Shown here: one piece after another, positions 17,521 to 26,800 of the stretch
Position numbering within the stretch: position 1 is the first letter of the stretch
How the letters are laid out: each line of letters starts with the position of its first letter
Origin: Candidatus Sulfotelmatobacter sp.
GTDB lineage: Bacteria > Acidobacteriota > Terriglobia > Terriglobales > Acidobacteriaceae
Direction: 5' to 3'
NCBI GenBank assembly: GCA_030040965.1
Contig: JASHOT010000210.1
Span: 42,313 to 106,312, forward strand
DNA length: 64,000 nucleotides
Translations under genes and position numbers: made by a program
The notes under the pieces: model-generated
Told to the model about the DNA's origin: nothing
The model's database searches: none
What the model saw: only the letters and a program-made list of their open reading frames with translations

Positions 17521-19242
17521 ATGACACTCCTTATGTCGCAGACTGCCACGAACGTTCTCATGATGCCCCGGCCTTCAGACAAGAATCCGAGCGACAAGGA
17601 CAGTAATTCCGGACACCGCTCGACGCAGCGGCCGTCGGCAGAAAAGCCCGCGACTGAAGCAGTCGACGCGGGCATGAGTGCCCACGCCACAGAAGCTGAG
17701 CCTTCGACCGAAGTCTACGCCGTCTTCGGCGTCGAGCCCGAGATTCAGGCCTACGCCATGGCGAAATATTCGCGCTCGGCGCTGTCGATGAAAGAATCTC
17801 TGCGCGAGATCTCGACGCAGAAGGCGGAAAAGTTTCTTAACACTTTTTATTTCCAGTACGGCCATCGGTCGATCGCCGACCTCGCCCACATCGCGCTCGC
17901 CATCGAGCGACTGTCGATCCTCGCTGCGATCGAACTCGCCGACGAGCAACGCTGGGACGGGCAGGAGCGCTCGACGCGCTATCAGGATTTCAAAAAGAGC
18001 GGTTACTACACGCCCGATTTCGGCTCGGATGACGAAGCTCGCAAGCTCTATCACGAAACTCTCGACTTTCTGTTCACCGAGTATGAAGCGCTCTCGGCGG
18101 TGATGACCGACCATCTCATCAGCATCACGCCCAAGCCGGCCGACATGAAGCAAGAGGCATACGAGCGCACGCTGAAGGCAAGGGCGTTCGACATCACACG
18201 CTATCTTTTGCCATTGGCGACGAACACTTCGCTCGGCGAGATCGTCAACGCCCGCACGCTCGAAACGCAGGTGGCGCACCTTCTTAGTCATAGCCATAAA
18301 GAAGTCAGAACGCTCGGCGAGTCGCTGAAGAAAGCGGCCACCGGCGCGGCTTACAACGTCAACGCGGAATCCCTCGCAGATCTTGTCTCCCGCATTCGTG
18401 CCGTCGATGCTGAACTTGGCGCTCGCGCTGAGCAAGAACTCCTGCGCGAAGTTCGTGTCGCGCCCACGCTGGTCAAATACGCTGATCCCAATTTGTACAA
18501 AATGGAAACTCGCCGTGAGCTGCGGCAGGCCGCGCGTGAATTGATGGCCCACGAACAGCTTGCGCCCTCGAAGGCCATCGTCGACCTGCTCGACGAAGAG
18601 CCGCTCGAAGTCGAAATTGCGACTACGCTGCTGTACGAGCATTCGCATCATTCGTATCGGCAGATTCGCCAGGCGGTGCAGGTTGCGGGAGAACGCCGCC
18701 GTCGCGAGATCATCGATCTAGGCCTTCGGCATCGCGGCAGGCATGATGAAATGCTGCGCGGCTTCCGTGCCGGCCAGCAGTTCCGCTTCGACATCCTCAT
18801 GGACACCGGAGGCTTCCGCGACATGCACCGCCATCGCCGCTGCATTCAGGTGATGCAGCAGTCCACCACGCAGCACGGATACGAGATGCTGATGGATCTG
18901 GAAGACGCGGGCGTGCGGTCTCGATTTGACGCGGCGATGCGGCGGGCACAATCGACGGTGGAAAATCTGGCTGCGCGCAAGACGGCCGGAGTGCCCGCTC
19001 TCGAAGCGGAAGAGAATTCGCAGTATGCCATTCCGCTGGCGTTCAAGAAGCGCGCACTGTTCAAGATGGACTTCGCCGAAGCCGTCTACATCTCCGAACT
19101 GCGCACCGGTCCCGCGGGACATATTTCCTATCGCAACGTGGCCTATGCGATGTATGAGGCGGTGGCGAGGAAGTATCCCGCGCTGGCGAAATATTTCAGG
19201 GTGCATGATGTGACCGCGCCGGTGGATCTGCTGCAGAGATAG
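17521..19242 (+). CDS. thyX: Tandem-domain ThyX-like (FAD-dependent thymidylate synthase) protein
   Basis: 573 residues from ATG 17521 (upstream GTG 17425 is in frame; no strong ribosome site for either). A low-complexity Ser/Asp/Pro head is followed by two ThyX-like halves. The first has YGHRSIADLAHIALAIE and, near residue 149, ERSTRYQDF; the second has YEHSHHSYRQIRQ and, near 435, RDMHRHRRCIQVMQQSTTQH, and ends YELRTGPAGHISYR-like. Canonical ThyX (about 230 residues) carries RHR-x7-S with S.RY in one motif; here the RHR lies in the second half and the S.RY in the first. Expected reaction: dUMP to dTMP using methylene-THF and FADH2. Activity of this tandem form is uncertain. No thyA in view. 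Confidence 0.75.
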   Translation: MTLLMSQTATNVLMMPRPSDKNPSDKDSNSGHRSTQRPSAEKPATEAVDAGMSAHATEAEPSTEVYAVFGVEPEIQAYAMAKYSRSALSMKESLREISTQKAEKFLNTFYFQYGHRSIADLAHIALAIERLSILAAIELADEQRWDGQERSTRYQDFKKSGYYTPDFGSDDEARKLYHETLDFLFTEYEALSAVMTDHLISITPKPADMKQEAYERTLKARAFDITRYLLPLATNTSLGEIVNARTLETQVAHLLSHSHKEVRTLGESLKKAATGAAYNVNAESLADLVSRIRAVDAELGARAEQELLREVRVAPTLVKYADPNLYKMETRRELRQAARELMAHEQLAPSKAIVDLLDEEPLEVEIATTLLYEHSHHSYRQIRQAVQVAGERRRREIIDLGLRHRGRHDEMLRGFRAGQQFRFDILMDTGGFRDMHRHRRCIQVMQQSTTQHGYEMLMDLEDAGVRSRFDAAMRRAQSTVENLAARKTAGVPALEAEENSQYAIPLAFKKRALFKMDFAEAVYISELRTGPAGHISYRNVAYAMYEAVARKYPALAKYFRVHDVTAPVDLLQR

Positions 19243-19389
19243 AGCGGCGCTTGACTGATCCTTTACACTGTAGTTGAGGGTTAAGGCTAATCCTCCCTGT
19301 TTCCCGGCTTGCAGTAAACTGGCTCCTCGCCATAACAGGATCTCAACGAGCCATCCCGCAAAATCTAAGTTCACACTAGGAGGCAGTCA

Positions 19390-19827
19390 ATGCCCGTTAT
19401 GGCTTCCATTCAGTTCAGATTTAAGTGTCCGCTTTGTGAGGAGTCGATCACGCTCCCCCGTCTAAGTGAGTTAGGAACTTACATTAATGAGAAATATCAC
19501 TTGGGTTCCACGCCATGGCCCATCTCATGGATTTGCGCAGCTCACGAACGGATATGCGATTGTTTCCCGGAAACAATTGAGAGAATCGAATTCGAGATAC
19601 AACCAAACATCAAATATCCAGCTGCAGTCTGGAAAGTCGAACATCCATGCGGTCAAGAGAACTGCGAAGTCGAATTTAATGGATATACATGGGGGCACGC
19701 TGCAGAGTCGAGTGGGGGAGCGCTTGTTGAGCGTCTAATCGATATGAAACCAGAAATTAAGTGCTGTGTTGGTCACGAAATGGCTTGGAACCCTCGGCGC
19801 CTCAAAGCCACGCTTTTGCCTTTCTGA
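19390..19827 (+). CDS. Small cysteine-rich hypothetical protein, AT-rich
   Basis: 145 residues with a strong ribosome site (AGGAGG seven bases before the ATG at 19390). Cysteine pairs suggest a metal site: FKCPLCEE near residue 12, CAAHERICDC near 48, CGQENC near 87, and KCCVGHE near 124. No signal peptide or membrane helix. I do not recognise the family. Its codons use far more A/T at third positions (ATT, AAA, TAT) than the genes on both sides, which suggests acquisition by transfer. It lies between the ThyX-like gene and recA. Confidence 0.6.
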   Translation: MPVMASIQFRFKCPLCEESITLPRLSELGTYINEKYHLGSTPWPISWICAAHERICDCFPETIERIEFEIQPNIKYPAAVWKVEHPCGQENCEVEFNGYTWGHAAESSGGALVERLIDMKPEIKCCVGHEMAWNPRRLKATLLPF

Positions 19828-19963
19828 GGCGACATAGATTCCTGGTTGGTGCGCAGTGGCACGACTCTTTCCAAGCCTGCTGCCGAATAGTCGTTTGAAC
19901 CATTTCGGGAAGTTTTTCCACTGAAATCTGCAAATTCGCCTTTTCTTCGCTTTCATTCCTCTG

Positions 19964-19969
19964 TATAAT
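19964..19969 (+). promoter_or_regulatory. Possible -10 element of recA
   Basis: TATAAT, a perfect consensus -10, lies 58 bases before the recA ATG in an AT-rich stretch. The -35 position (TTTTCT, 17 bases upstream) is poor. I could not identify a LexA box with confidence. Confidence 0.35.
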
Positions 19970-20026
19970 CCGACGAGACTTAGAAAGCACTTAACTTTGT
20001 CATTGCAATCCTAAGGAGCCTCCTTT

Positions 20027-21127
20027 ATGGCGGACGAACGGGCCAAGGCTATTGACCTCGCGGTATCGCAAATCGAAAAACAATTCGGCAAGGGATCGAT
20101 CATGCGGCTGGGATCGAAAGACGCGATCCTGCCCATCTCGGTCATCTCCACCGGCTCCATCTCATTCGACGCCGCGCTCGGCGTCGGCGGATTTCCCCGC
20201 GGCCGCGTCATTGAAGTTTTCGGCCCGGAATCTTCGGGCAAAACCACGATTACGCTACAAGTTATTGCCGAGGCGCAGAAGACCGGCGGCATGGCTGGCT
20301 TCGTCGATGCCGAGCATGCGCTTGATCCTGGTTATGCGAAAAAACTGGGCGTCGATGTAGACAACCTGCTGGTTTCGCAGCCTGACTACGGCGAGCAGGC
20401 GCTGGAAATCACCGAAGCGCTGGTGCGTTCGAATGCCATGGACGTGCTGGTGGTCGACTCGGTCGCCGCGCTTGTGCCCAAGGCCGAACTCGACGGCGAA
20501 ATGGGCGACAGCCACATGGGACTGCAGGCGCGCCTGATGTCGCAGGCTCTGCGCAAGCTGACTGGAACGGTATCGAAGTCGAGAACGTGTCTCGTTTTCA
20601 TCAACCAGATTCGCGAAAAGATCGGCGTTATGTTCGGCAATCCCGAGACGACGACCGGCGGCAAGGCGCTGAAGTTTTATTCTTCGGTGCGTGTCGATAT
20701 CCGCCGCATCGCGGCCGTCAAGGAAGGCGACGTCGTCATCGGATCGCGCACGAAAGTAAAAGTAGTGAAGAACAAGGTTGCGCCGCCATTTCGCGAGGCA
20801 GAATTTGACATCCTGTATGGCGAAGGGATTTCGCGCGAAGGTGATCTGCTCGATCTCGCCGTCAACAACAATATCGTCGAAAAGTCTGGCTCGTGGTTCA
20901 GCTACAAGGGCGAGCGCATCGGCCAGGGACGCGAGAATGCCCGCCAGTTCCTGAAAGACAATAAAGACGTCATGGCGAAGCTCGACACAGAGGTCCGCAA
21001 GGCGCTGGGATTGATTGCTGCACCGGCGCAGCCGACGAACGGTGCCGCGCCATCCGCTAGCGGAAAAGTGGCGACCATGCCGGAAACGGCGACGGCAAAG
21101 GCACCGATCGTTGCCGCGCGCCGCTAA
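20027..21127 (+). CDS. recA: Recombinase A
   Basis: 366 residues, ATG 20027 preceded by AAGGAG. ATP-dependent strand exchange and LexA co-protease. Visible: Walker [10 protein letters not shown] near residue 66, [14 protein letters not shown] (Walker B), loop L1 region [20 protein letters not shown], loop L2 region [18 protein letters not shown] and the conserved [14 protein letters not shown]. The C-terminus beyond residue 335 is an Ala/Pro-rich tail with little acidic character, differing from E. coli RecA. A strong hairpin follows at 21141. Confidence 0.99.
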   Translation: MADERAKAIDLAVSQIEKQFGKGSIMRLGSKDAILPISVISTGSISFDAALGVGGFPRGRVIEVFGPESSGKTTITLQVIAEAQKTGGMAGFVDAEHALDPGYAKKLGVDVDNLLVSQPDYGEQALEITEALVRSNAMDVLVVDSVAALVPKAELDGEMGDSHMGLQARLMSQALRKLTGTVSKSRTCLVFINQIREKIGVMFGNPETTTGGKALKFYSSVRVDIRRIAAVKEGDVVIGSRTKVKVVKNKVAPPFREAEFDILYGEGISREGDLLDLAVNNNIVEKSGSWFSYKGERIGQGRENARQFLKDNKDVMAKLDTEVRKALGLIAAPAQPTNGAAPSASGKVATMPETATAKAPIVAARR

Positions 21128-21140
21128 CTTCGTTGCCATC

Positions 21141-21166
21141 GGATGCGGCAGCCCGCTGCCGCATCC
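21141..21166 (+). terminator. Strong hairpin after recA, no T-tract
   Basis: Perfect 11-bp inverted repeat GGATGCGGCAG / CTGCCGCATCC with a CCCG loop, 13 bases after the recA stop codon. No run of T follows, so it is either a factor-assisted terminator or a 3'-end stabiliser. Confidence 0.6.
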
Positions 21167-21263
21167 CCTCCCTGCGTGATTCCCGCATTGCCATCCCTGC
21201 TCCCGCCCGCATAGAATCTCCTATTGCTCGGCTTGTTGACTGCGCAGCCTTGAGCGAGGACGA

Positions 21264-21809
21264 TTGAACAAAGGCATCGCGATTTATCCCGGCTCCTTCG
21301 ATCCGCCCACCAACGGGCACCTCGACCTGATTCAGCGAGGCAGCAAGATTTTTGAGGAACTGGTGGTCGCGATTCTGCGGAACTCGGAGAAAAGCCCGAT
21401 GTTCAGCCTGCCGGAACGCCTCGAAATGCTGCGCGAGTTGACGAAAGATTTGAGCAACGTACGCATTGATACCTTCGACGGCCTGATGGTCGAATACGCC
21501 AAATCGATCGACGCGATGTGCGTGCTGCGCGGCATCCGCGCCATCAGCGACTACGAGTATGAGTTGCAAATGGCTCTGATGAACCGGAAACTTGAGCCGA
21601 CGCTCGAAACCGTCTTCATGATGCCGGCGGACAAATATTCGTACGTCAGCTCCCGGCTGGTGCGCGAAGTGGCGCAGGTCGGCGGCCCCGTAAAAGGGCT
21701 GGTTCCCGAACTGGTGGAGCAAAAACTGCGCGAGAAGCTGGACCCGGCGTACAAGCTGCAAGAACCGACTTTGATGGAAGTCCCGAAACGAAGGAAAAAG
21801 AAGGCATGA
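21264..21809 (+). CDS. coaD: Phosphopantetheine adenylyltransferase
   Basis: 181 residues starting at TTG 21264 with GAGG five bases upstream. It joins 4'-phosphopantetheine and ATP to make dephospho-CoA. Visible: YPGSFDPPTNGHLDLI (nucleotidyl-transferase TxGH motif), LRGIRAISDYEYELQMALMN, and YSYVSSRLVREVA (ISSxxVR-type motif). About 15 residues longer than E. coli CoaD because of a basic C-terminal tail (PKRRKKKA). Its stop overlaps the aspC start (ATGA), showing translational coupling. Confidence 0.97.
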   Translation: MNKGIAIYPGSFDPPTNGHLDLIQRGSKIFEELVVAILRNSEKSPMFSLPERLEMLRELTKDLSNVRIDTFDGLMVEYAKSIDAMCVLRGIRAISDYEYELQMALMNRKLEPTLETVFMMPADKYSYVSSRLVREVAQVGGPVKGLVPELVEQKLREKLDPAYKLQEPTLMEVPKRRKKKA

Positions 21810-23017
21810 CCACGGCAACCGTTTCTGCATCGACCCAGGAAGCTTTGAAACTTTCCGACCGCATCAATCGCATCGAGCCTTCCGCCACCATGGCAGTCGT
21901 GGCGGAAGCCGACAAGCTGCGGCAGCAGGGAATTGATGTCGTCGACTTCGGCGCCGGCGAGCCTCACTTCGCCACGCCCCAGCACATCAAAGATGCGGCC
22001 ATTGCCGCCATTCAAGGAAACTTCACCAAGTACACGGCGGTCCCCGGCACGGCTGAATTGCGCGATGCGATTGTGCATCGCCACGCGGTCGACTTCGACT
22101 CCGACTACCGGCGCGAGGAAGTCATCGCCTCCACCGGCGGCAAGAACGCCCTGTTCAATGCTATTCAGGTTCTGGTCGATCATGGCGACGAGGTCATTCT
22201 TCCCGTGCCGTACTGGGTGTCATTCAAGGACATTGTTCGTTATGCGGGCGGAAACTGCGTTTTGCTCGAAGCCGACGAAGCGCAAGGGTTTCGTGTCACC
22301 GCGGAAATGGTGGCCGAACTCATCACGGAACGCACCAAGGTGATCATTCTCAATTCTCCCTCGAACCCGTCGGGTGCGGTTATGAGCGCTGAAGATATGA
22401 CCGAGGTCGTACGCCTGGCGCATCGGCGCGGCATCTGGGTGCTCTCGGACGAGTGCTACGTCTACCTGAATTACACCGGGAAGAATTTCTCGGTTGGCTC
22501 GCTGCGTGAGTACAAGGAGCGCATCGTCGTTCTTGGTTCACTCTCGAAGACGTACGCCATGACTGGTTGGCGTCTGGGCTATGCTCTTTCGCCGGTCGCC
22601 ATCACCAGTGCGATGTCGAAGCTGCAGAGCCAGTCGACTTCGAATGCGACTTCTATCGTGCAGAAAGCGGCCGTGGCTGCGCTGAAGGGGCCGCAAGCGT
22701 GCGTTGACGAGATGCGTCGTGAGTACATCGAATTGCGCGATCACGTCGTTGGAGGTTTGCGTTCCATCCCCGGGATCAGCTGCACTATGCCGCAGGGCGC
22801 GTTTTATGCGTATCCGAACATTTCCCCATTTCTTGGACGCGGCGGCCTGAAATCCGCATCTGATGTCGCGGGAAGATTGTTACGCGAAGCGCATGTTGCG
22901 ACAGTTCCAGGGGAAGGATTCGGCACCGGCGAACACATTCGCGTATCCTACGCGACCTCGAAGGCCGAACTGGATCGCGGCCTTGAGCGCATGCGGAAGT
23001 TTTTTGGCGTGCTGTAA
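21806..23017 (+). CDS. aspC: Aspartate aminotransferase (class I pyridoxal-phosphate enzyme)
   Basis: 403 residues, type Ib aspartate aminotransferase: oxaloacetate plus glutamate to aspartate plus 2-oxoglutarate. Visible: DFGAGEPHFATP near the N-terminus, TGGKNALFNAIQ (cofactor pocket), SPSNPSGAV (with the Asn contacting PLP), SDECYVY, and the Schiff-base lysine in GSLSKTYAMTGWRLGY. C-terminus has the substrate arginine region GEHIRVSYATS. Overlaps coaD by four bases. Some homologues also act as prephenate aminotransferases, which cannot be excluded. Confidence 0.92.
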   Translation: MTTATVSASTQEALKLSDRINRIEPSATMAVVAEADKLRQQGIDVVDFGAGEPHFATPQHIKDAAIAAIQGNFTKYTAVPGTAELRDAIVHRHAVDFDSDYRREEVIASTGGKNALFNAIQVLVDHGDEVILPVPYWVSFKDIVRYAGGNCVLLEADEAQGFRVTAEMVAELITERTKVIILNSPSNPSGAVMSAEDMTEVVRLAHRRGIWVLSDECYVYLNYTGKNFSVGSLREYKERIVVLGSLSKTYAMTGWRLGYALSPVAITSAMSKLQSQSTSNATSIVQKAAVAALKGPQACVDEMRREYIELRDHVVGGLRSIPGISCTMPQGAFYAYPNISPFLGRGGLKSASDVAGRLLREAHVATVPGEGFGTGEHIRVSYATSKAELDRGLERMRKFFGVL

Positions 23018-23115
23018 TGAAGTGACTAAGTAAAGTCGCGAGTCTGCCTCTGTTTTCCTTGGTCTCGCGAGGACCGGAACAGACCTCTCATACCCAAACA
23101 CTGCACGTTCGAATA

Positions 23116-24156
23116 ATGACCGACCTTTACCCACTCCTCATGTCGCCCGTTTTTGACCCGCGGCCTTGGGGCACACTGGACCTGTCTCCGATATATCCCA
23201 ATCACAAGTTCGCAGAAAAGATCGGTGAGTCGTGGCTCACCGGCGACAAGGGTAAAGTGGCCAACGGTCCGCTCACCGGCAAGACCTTGGCGGAACTCAG
23301 CGAGCAATATCAGCGTGAGCTGATTGGCGATGCGGCGCGCGATCCCAGGCGGTTTCCCTTGCTGCTGAAGTTTCTATTTCCGCACGAGAAACTCTCTGTG
23401 CAGGTTCATCCCGATGACGAGCGGGCACAGCGTGTTGGTCAGCCGTGGGGCAAGACCGAATGCTGGTATGTTGCTCATGCCACGCCGGGATCGCAGATTG
23501 CTCTCGGACTCAAGCCCGGGGTGAGCACGGCCCAGCTTGAAGCCGCGATTCATCAGAACCGCGCCGAGGACTTGCTCAACTGGATCAATGTGTATAGCGG
23601 CGACATGATCTACGTCGCGGGCGGCACCGTGCACACGCTTGGGCCCGGTTCGATCATTGTTGAAACGCAGCAGCAATCCGATACCACGTACCGGTTGTAC
23701 GATTACGGGCGTCCGCGGGAATTGCATTTGAAAGATGGTCTGGCAGCGGTGAAGGAGAAAGTAAACTCGGGGAAGGTCGTGCGCCCGGCGCCGGTGCAAC
23801 TCCATTCCGGCAAGAGCCGGCAAGAGGAACTTGTTTTCGCGCCATATTTTGTCGTGGATAAGTTTGACATCAAAGAGACGCTTTGGATTCCTACCCGCGA
23901 CGAGGACAATCGTGACCTCAGCCGAGTCGATGTGTTTGGTAAGGACACACGGTGCTCTGTGCAGATTCTTGTTGGCCTGGAAGGTTGTGGCGTGGTGGAG
24001 GCACGAGGCGCCGAGCCGGTGACGTTTGCCAAAGGCGATGCCGTGGTTGTTCCGGCATGCATGGAAGAACTCACTGTCCGGCCGCAGTGGTCCGTGGAAT
24101 TCCTGCGCGCCTTTGTGCCGGCCATCGCGCTGCCCGAACCGGAAACAAGAATGTAG
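23116..24156 (+). CDS. manA: Mannose-6-phosphate isomerase, type I
   Basis: 346 residues from ATG 23116; the frame is open further upstream to 23059 but homology starts at YPLLMSPVFDPRPWG. Interconverts fructose-6-P and mannose-6-P. Zinc ligands are visible in SVQVHPDDE (Gln, His), the Glu in GKTECWYV, and the His in GGTVHTLGPGSIIVETQQ. The catalytic Arg region is YRLYDYGRPRELH. First gene of a GDP-mannose block with manC and the phosphomannomutase, giving precursors for exopolysaccharide, O-antigen or deoxysugars. Confidence 0.93.
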   Translation: MTDLYPLLMSPVFDPRPWGTLDLSPIYPNHKFAEKIGESWLTGDKGKVANGPLTGKTLAELSEQYQRELIGDAARDPRRFPLLLKFLFPHEKLSVQVHPDDERAQRVGQPWGKTECWYVAHATPGSQIALGLKPGVSTAQLEAAIHQNRAEDLLNWINVYSGDMIYVAGGTVHTLGPGSIIVETQQQSDTTYRLYDYGRPRELHLKDGLAAVKEKVNSGKVVRPAPVQLHSGKSRQEELVFAPYFVVDKFDIKETLWIPTRDEDNRDLSRVDVFGKDTRCSVQILVGLEGCGVVEARGAEPVTFAKGDAVVVPACMEELTVRPQWSVEFLRAFVPAIALPEPETRM

Positions 24157-24258
24157 AAATCAATACAGATTCGAGATCCGATTGCAGATTGTTATGCCGA
24201 GACTATTGATAGTTGGGCCTGCGTCACCTTAAATCTGGAATTCTGAAATCCTACGACT

Positions 24259-25368
24259 TTGTCTAAGAATCCCAATTTCCATCCCGTGATCCTGGCAGGC
24301 GGGCGCGGCACGCGCTTCTGGCCATTGAGCCGAAAGAAGCGCGCCAAACAACTGCTCGCGCTCGATGGCAAACACACGATGCTGCAGCAGACCGTAGCGC
24401 GCCTGCTCCCGCTCGCTCCCGTGAAGAAATTCTGGGTCATCACCAACGAAGATCTTCGGCCTGCGATTCTGAAGCAGCTTCCTCGACTTTCGCGACCACA
24501 GGTGCTGGCCGAGCCGGTCGGCCGTAACACCGCTCCTGCCATCGGGCTCGCAGCATTCTTGCTATTGCGCGATGATCCCGAAGCGGTGATTGGAATGTTC
24601 CCCTCCGACCACGTCATCGCTGATGAGAAGCGATTTCGGGAAACTTTGAAGCAAGGCCTTGAGATCGCCGCAGCCGGATCGAACATTGTGGTCCTTGGCA
24701 TTCAGCCGAATCGCCCCGAGACCGGATACGGTTACATCGAAGCCGGCAGAATGGCTCAAGGCAATGCGCGCCAGGTGCGCCGTTTCACCGAAAAACCGGA
24801 TGCCGCACACGCCGCCGAATTCATCTCCGCCGGAAACTACTACTGGAACAGCGGCATGTTCTTGTGGAGCGCGCGCACTCTCGCCGACGCGCTTCGCGAG
24901 CATCTTCCGAAGACAGCGCCGATTCTTGAGAAGATCGCCGCAAGTTATGGCACGCGAAAGTTCGCCAGTACGTTCCGCAATTTGTATCCGAAATGCGAAA
25001 ACCTCAGTGTTGACTATGCGGTGCTCGAGCCGAGATCGGCGAAGGGCGAGCTGGACGCGAATATTTTCTGCTTGCCCGCCGATTTCGGCTGGAACGATCT
25101 CGGCTCTTGGACGGCTCTGCACGAGCATCACGCCGCCCGGCGCCAACCGCCAGAACGCAATCTGGTCGCAGCTTCCGGCTTGTTTTCGTTAAACGCGCAC
25201 GGGAACTACATTCATGCACCGGGAAAGTTCGTAGCTGCAGTCGGCGTAGACGATCTCGTAATCGTCGAAACTGTTGACGCGTTGCTCATCACCACTCGCC
25301 ACTCCGCGCAAGATGTTGGCAAAATTGTGAAGTATCTGGACCAAAAAAAATTACATAAACTGACCTAG
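24259..25368 (+). CDS. manC: Mannose-1-phosphate guanylyltransferase
   Basis: 369 residues starting at TTG 24259 (no ATG fits). Makes GDP-mannose from mannose-1-P and GTP. Visible: the nucleotidyl-transferase signature VILAGGRGTRFWPLSR followed by KQLL, the metal-binding MFPSDHVI, FTEKPD and YYWNSGMFLW. It lacks the C-terminal isomerase domain of bifunctional enzymes, consistent with a separate manA just upstream. The next gene starts six bases after its stop. Confidence 0.94.
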   Translation: MSKNPNFHPVILAGGRGTRFWPLSRKKRAKQLLALDGKHTMLQQTVARLLPLAPVKKFWVITNEDLRPAILKQLPRLSRPQVLAEPVGRNTAPAIGLAAFLLLRDDPEAVIGMFPSDHVIADEKRFRETLKQGLEIAAAGSNIVVLGIQPNRPETGYGYIEAGRMAQGNARQVRRFTEKPDAAHAAEFISAGNYYWNSGMFLWSARTLADALREHLPKTAPILEKIAASYGTRKFASTFRNLYPKCENLSVDYAVLEPRSAKGELDANIFCLPADFGWNDLGSWTALHEHHAARRQPPERNLVAASGLFSLNAHGNYIHAPGKFVAAVGVDDLVIVETVDALLITTRHSAQDVGKIVKYLDQKKLHKLT

Positions 25369-25374
25369 CCACCC

Positions 25375-26793
25375 ATGCCGCAAGAGATCAAATTCGGAAC
25401 CGACGGTTGGCGCGGCATCATCGCCGACGATTTTACTTTTGAGAACGTACGGCGTGTTGCCGCAGCGATTGCATCTTACGTACTGAAGTACGAGGAGGCG
25501 CAGCACGGCGTGATTGTGGGATACGATGCCCGTTTCGCTTCGCCACAGGCAGCGCGAATCGTCGCCGAAGTGATTGCCTCGGCCGGGATTCCCGTGAAGC
25601 TCGCAAACGATTACACGCCCACTCCCGCCGTTTCTTACGCCGTAAAAAATCAGGGCGCCGCCGGCGGGGTGATGGTGACTTCGAGCCACAATCCGTGGAA
25701 CTGGAACGGAGTAAAGTTCAAAAGCAAGTTCGGCGGCTCGGCGACGCCGTCGATTATGAAAAAGATCGAGGACGAGTTGGCTGCCGGCGCTGCACCCAAG
25801 GGGGCCAATGCTGCGATAGAAGAGGTCGATCTCAAGAAGCCGTATGTCGCGGCGGTTTGCGCCTTCGCCGACATGGATCGCATCGCCAAGACAAAATTCA
25901 AGTTCGCTGTCGACGCCATGTATGGCTCTGGACGCGGCGTTCTGACCGGGATACTCGCCGATCGCGGAGTGCAATTTGTCGCCATCCGGCAGGAGTTGAA
26001 TCCACTTTTTCCCGGGATCAATCCCGAGCCCATTCAGCCGCACACTGCGATGCTGCAGGAAACGGTTGTGCGTGAGAAGTGCGATGCCGGACTCGCCACC
26101 GATGGCGACGCTGATCGCATCGGCGCCGTCGCTGAAGATGGCAGCTTCGTTGATTCTCACAAAATCTTCTGCGTGCTGCTGCACTGGCTTCTCGAGTGCA
26201 AGAAGTGGCCGGGAGATGTGGTGCGCGCCTTTAACACCACCCGCATGATCGACCGCATCGCGGCCAAATATGGGCGCAGGCTCCACGAAACCTCAATCGG
26301 ATTCAAATACGTCGCCGACCTCATGATGGAACGCGAAATTCTCATGGGCGGCGAAGAATCCGGCGGGATTGGCTACTCCCGCTTTCTGCCGGAACGTGAT
26401 GGCGTTCTTAATTGCCTGCTGCTGGCCAATGCAATGGCAGAGGAGGGCAAGCCGCTGGGCCGGCTGGTAGCCGATGTGCAGCGGGAGTTCGGGCCTCATT
26501 ACTATGGGCGCCGCGATCTCCACATTCCCGAAGACGTGAAGCAAAATGCTATTGAGCGCGCTCGCGCCGAGAGTACGCAAAGCCTCGGCAAATATTGCAT
26601 ATTGAAGAAGGAACATCTCGACGGCGTCAAATTCTTTCTCGACGCTCCGACGAATGGGAATGGCGCGGAAGCGTGGGTGCTCTTTCGCGCCTCAGGAACC
26701 GAGCCGCTGCTCAGGCTTTACACCGAGGCATCTTCACCCGAGTTGGTCGCCGAGTTACTTTCGGTCGGCGAGAATTTCGTTGGGAATGGCTAA
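25375..26793 (+). CDS. manB: Phosphomannomutase / phosphoglucomutase
   Basis: 472 residues. Alpha-D-phosphohexomutase: the active-site phosphoserine loop is VTSSHNPWNWNG, the metal loop is DGDADR, the sugar-specificity loop is GGEESGG (typical for glucose/mannose enzymes) and the phosphate-binding loop is RASGTEPLLRLY. Between manC and an M48 protease, so its job here is most likely mannose-6-P to mannose-1-P for GDP-mannose. Substrate preference (Man versus Glc) cannot be told from the motifs. Confidence 0.92.
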   Translation: MPQEIKFGTDGWRGIIADDFTFENVRRVAAAIASYVLKYEEAQHGVIVGYDARFASPQAARIVAEVIASAGIPVKLANDYTPTPAVSYAVKNQGAAGGVMVTSSHNPWNWNGVKFKSKFGGSATPSIMKKIEDELAAGAAPKGANAAIEEVDLKKPYVAAVCAFADMDRIAKTKFKFAVDAMYGSGRGVLTGILADRGVQFVAIRQELNPLFPGINPEPIQPHTAMLQETVVREKCDAGLATDGDADRIGAVAEDGSFVDSHKIFCVLLHWLLECKKWPGDVVRAFNTTRMIDRIAAKYGRRLHETSIGFKYVADLMMEREILMGGEESGGIGYSRFLPERDGVLNCLLLANAMAEEGKPLGRLVADVQREFGPHYYGRRDLHIPEDVKQNAIERARAESTQSLGKYCILKKEHLDGVKFFLDAPTNGNGAEAWVLFRASGTEPLLRLYTEASSPELVAELLSVGENFVGNG

Positions 26794-26800
26794 ACTTTAA

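Noticed and set aside
20255..21139. Long minus-strand open frame opposite recA
   Set aside because: Mirror frame of recA; no family features and its composition follows from recA codons.
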